Assembly (NCBI GenBank): GCA_902729315.2 | Contig: LR746272.1 | Location: 4,144,037-4,208,036 of the forward strand | Direction of reading: 5' to 3' | Length of the DNA: 64,000 nt | From: Spirodela intermedia | Lineage: Eukaryota; Streptophyta; Magnoliopsida; Alismatales; Araceae | Shown: piece after piece, positions 61,806-64,000 of the stretch | Layout of the letters: each line of letters starts with the position of its first letter | Position numbering within the stretch: the first letter of the stretch is position 1 | Notes under the pieces: model-generated | The model's database searches: none | Told to the model about the DNA's origin: nothing | The model's input: only the letters and a program-made list of their open reading frames with translations | Made by a program: the position numbers and the translations under genes

Positions 61806-62785
61806 CTTATGCGGGCTGACGAAAGATGGAAGTTTCCTACTTTCGCTGCTTCATACGCTACTCCAATCTCAAGGAGGTTTCCTGCTTTCTTGCGCGGAAA
61901 TCTCCTCGATATCACTGGTCAAATCATCCTTCTGGTTCCCATGTAGAACACCTACGTAAATATATGTACAGAGAGATGGGGGGACCCTTCTACGTTTGAG
62001 TTACTCCAGAGAGGAACCCTCCTTTTCACCTTTACCGCGAAGGGAGGGATTGCAGTGTAACGAGAAAGTCGACCGAATAGTTAATGGAAGAACATTGTGA
62101 GTGCTAACATTGGGCATATCTTGATAGTTTTGTAGCGTCCCTTCTATCATGTCCTTCTCCTTAATATTGAGCATTTTGTTTACCTTTTTATAAGAACGAA
62201 AGTCATTTATTGATATCTTATGTACTAATATTGAGAAGTCATTTTTATATTACCTTTTCATTGACTCTGTAAAATGTACCCCTTGTCCTATTGCTACTTG
62301 GTTAACGTGTAATAGGGTTCCGTAGGTAAATGTCTTCTTGATTATTTAATAATTCCTATCATTAAAGAAAATGATAATCTAGGTTGTTGAACCATATTTT
62401 GTTTGTAGCAACTCAACTTTTAGATGAAGTTTATATAATCATAAAGACCAAACATAATGATCTGATTTTGATGATTACATACCCCATTTTCATGGATATT
62501 TTTTTATGGATTTTTAATAAAATAAATGGATATCATATTTTATAAATAAAGCATTAAAATGTATATAATAGGAAAATATTTGATGTCCCAAAGATATAAT
62601 ATGAAACTATATGAATAGAGGCTTTATGTATCCATAAATAAATCTTAAATTGAATAGAAGTGTAAACTATGTGTTAATGCTTACAAGTAAAATAGAAGTG
62701 GAAACTACCTCAGTTGATGCCTACACTGTGTGTTGACATGTGAAGCTGAAGCCAAGAACATTCACTAAAGAATGTGATGATTAGT

Positions 62786-64000
62786 CATTTTATATTCAGG
62801 GGGATATTTTTTCAATTTATAATTATATATCAAATTAATTGATATTGAGAACGAGAGATGGGGGGAAGAAGAAGACAAACAAATTAAATGTGGTATGTAG
62901 AGGTTTTTACAACACCTGATCACCAAACAAAAAAACAAGTTTCACTATTAGTGAGGAGGAAAAGAATCATAATAAATGGAGGATACTTTAACCAAAGCCA
63001 CCAAAATGGGAGAGTAGTTAGAACCATGTTTGTTCCTACCAAAGAGAAAGGGCTTTAATATATAATTTCTCTCTCCTTTTTCTCTCTAACCCAAGGCCCT
63101 CTTTTAATATGTTACTTTCAAAACATGGGGGATCACTTTTATACCCTCAACAAGTCCTTAAAATGAAATAAAGGGAGAGGGAGAAATCTAAGTTGACCTA
63201 TGATGACAAGTTGTTAACATGATCAAGAGTTGAAGAATTTTGAAATGCAAGATCTATAATTGAGATCTCTCAAGTTTCTATAGCTTACATGCTTTCGATG
63301 CATCACTATGTACAAATAATTTTGATGATGAAAAATACTTTTAAGATCAATTAAGTAATCCAATTATGCTTTATTTTTTAATAAACTTGATAAATGATAA
63401 AATAAGATATTATTTTATAGATAATTTGAAAGAATATTTTAATATATCCTAGTGTGAATTCATTGAGTGTATTCTTACTCATTATGTTAAATTCGTATTT
63501 TTGGTTGACTTCACAACATAATACTATTAGTTTGTATATTGATGTGAAAATTATCAATATTTATGGAGACTACCATTGTGAGAAAAGAAATGATTAGGAA
63601 ATTCAAATCAATGAGAACTTGTGAAGTAAAAATGGTTATTAAATTTACTTTGTCTATTATGTACCCATAATGTTATATTACTATTTTTAATGGCTTTGAA
63701 ACCAAAAAATAATAATTTATTTTTCCATGAAGGTATTTTTGAAAATCAATGAGTGTCTCATAGAAAATAGTTATAAATATTATGAACCATCAAAGTGTTT
63801 ATTTTACATATTGAAATCTTGATTCAAAGTGTCTACTTGATGATCATATTTTATTTGGTACAGTCTCAATTAGTTGTGATTATTAAATGATTAAATTTTA
63901 ATAAATATATTATTTGTTCTCAATTCATGATCTTGGATCCCTATTAGATTGATTTGAACGGATATATTTCACCTTAATGGTAATTATCAGAACTATAAGG
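62786..64000. other. AT-rich right flank
   Basis: Beyond the outer end of the inverted duplication. Very AT-rich, with no frame that resembles a gene. Confidence 0.5.

Larger units (their letters stand above)
57998..62785 (-). repeat. Right arm of the large inverted duplication (ascorbate oxidase copy B and upstream DNA)
   Basis: Reverse complement of about 46855-53458. Upstream of the gene it holds a single, internally deleted version of the ~1.3-kb unit duplicated in the left arm. The segment near 61920-61860 reads GGATGATTTGACCAGTGATA and the segment near 61710-61600 carries TTATCATGATAAA and GAATGCCCATAGCCCT, with the part between replaced by a long (CT)n tract. Confidence 0.83.

Overview
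The window is nuclear DNA of a flowering plant. It has intron-rich genes, a plant homomeric acetyl-CoA carboxylase, FLZ, LTPG and ascorbate oxidase families, AT-rich intergenic DNA, GC-rich third codon positions in many exons, and very many (GA)n/(CT)n tracts. The GC-rich coding style suggests a monocot or an early-diverging angiosperm, but I cannot name the species.

Layout. 0.6-1.9 kb (-): a hyccin/FAM126-family gene. 1.9-9.1 kb: AT-rich spacer with GA/CT tracts, ending in a GC-rich stretch with many GGGCC(C) motifs upstream of a two-exon FCS-like zinc finger gene (9.2-10.3 kb, +). 12.0-14.2 kb (-): two tandem two-exon GPI-anchored lipid-transfer protein genes; the short second exon carrying the GPI signal is easily missed in both. 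16.5-29.0 kb (+): a complete 31-exon cytosolic acetyl-CoA carboxylase (2265 aa), with three GC-AG introns and a duplicated splice acceptor. 30.0-33.2 kb (-): BTF3/NAC-beta, five coding exons and probably a 5' UTR intron. 34.4-42.4 kb (-): an organellar tRNA-modification GTPase of the MnmE family, ten exons. 42.5-46.8 kb: AT-rich DNA in which I recognise no gene. 46.85-62.8 kb: a large inverted duplication carrying two L-ascorbate oxidase genes tail-to-tail (50.2-53.5 kb + and 61.2-58.0 kb -). The spacer between them holds a decayed Ty1/copia element and a 122-bp minisatellite. 62.8-64 kb: AT-rich, no gene seen.

The genes are mostly housekeeping and are not functionally linked: malonyl-CoA supply (ACC1), nascent-chain handling on ribosomes (BTF3), organellar tRNA wobble modification (MnmE), a phosphoinositide-kinase scaffold (hyccin), apoplastic ascorbate oxidation, and cell-surface lipid binding. 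The features most worth a second look are structural. (1) The ascorbate oxidase pair looks homogenised: exons and introns 1, 3 and 4 are almost identical, while intron 2, promoters and 3' flanks have diverged. (2) In two unrelated genes (ACC1 and MnmE) a tandem duplication copied an intron 3' end plus the first bases of the next exon, leaving a decoy acceptor inside the intron. (3) ACC1 has three GC-AG introns and a marked GC rise in its 3' third.

Exon coordinates were worked out by hand from reading frame, splice dinucleotides and family conservation. Nothing was aligned by software.
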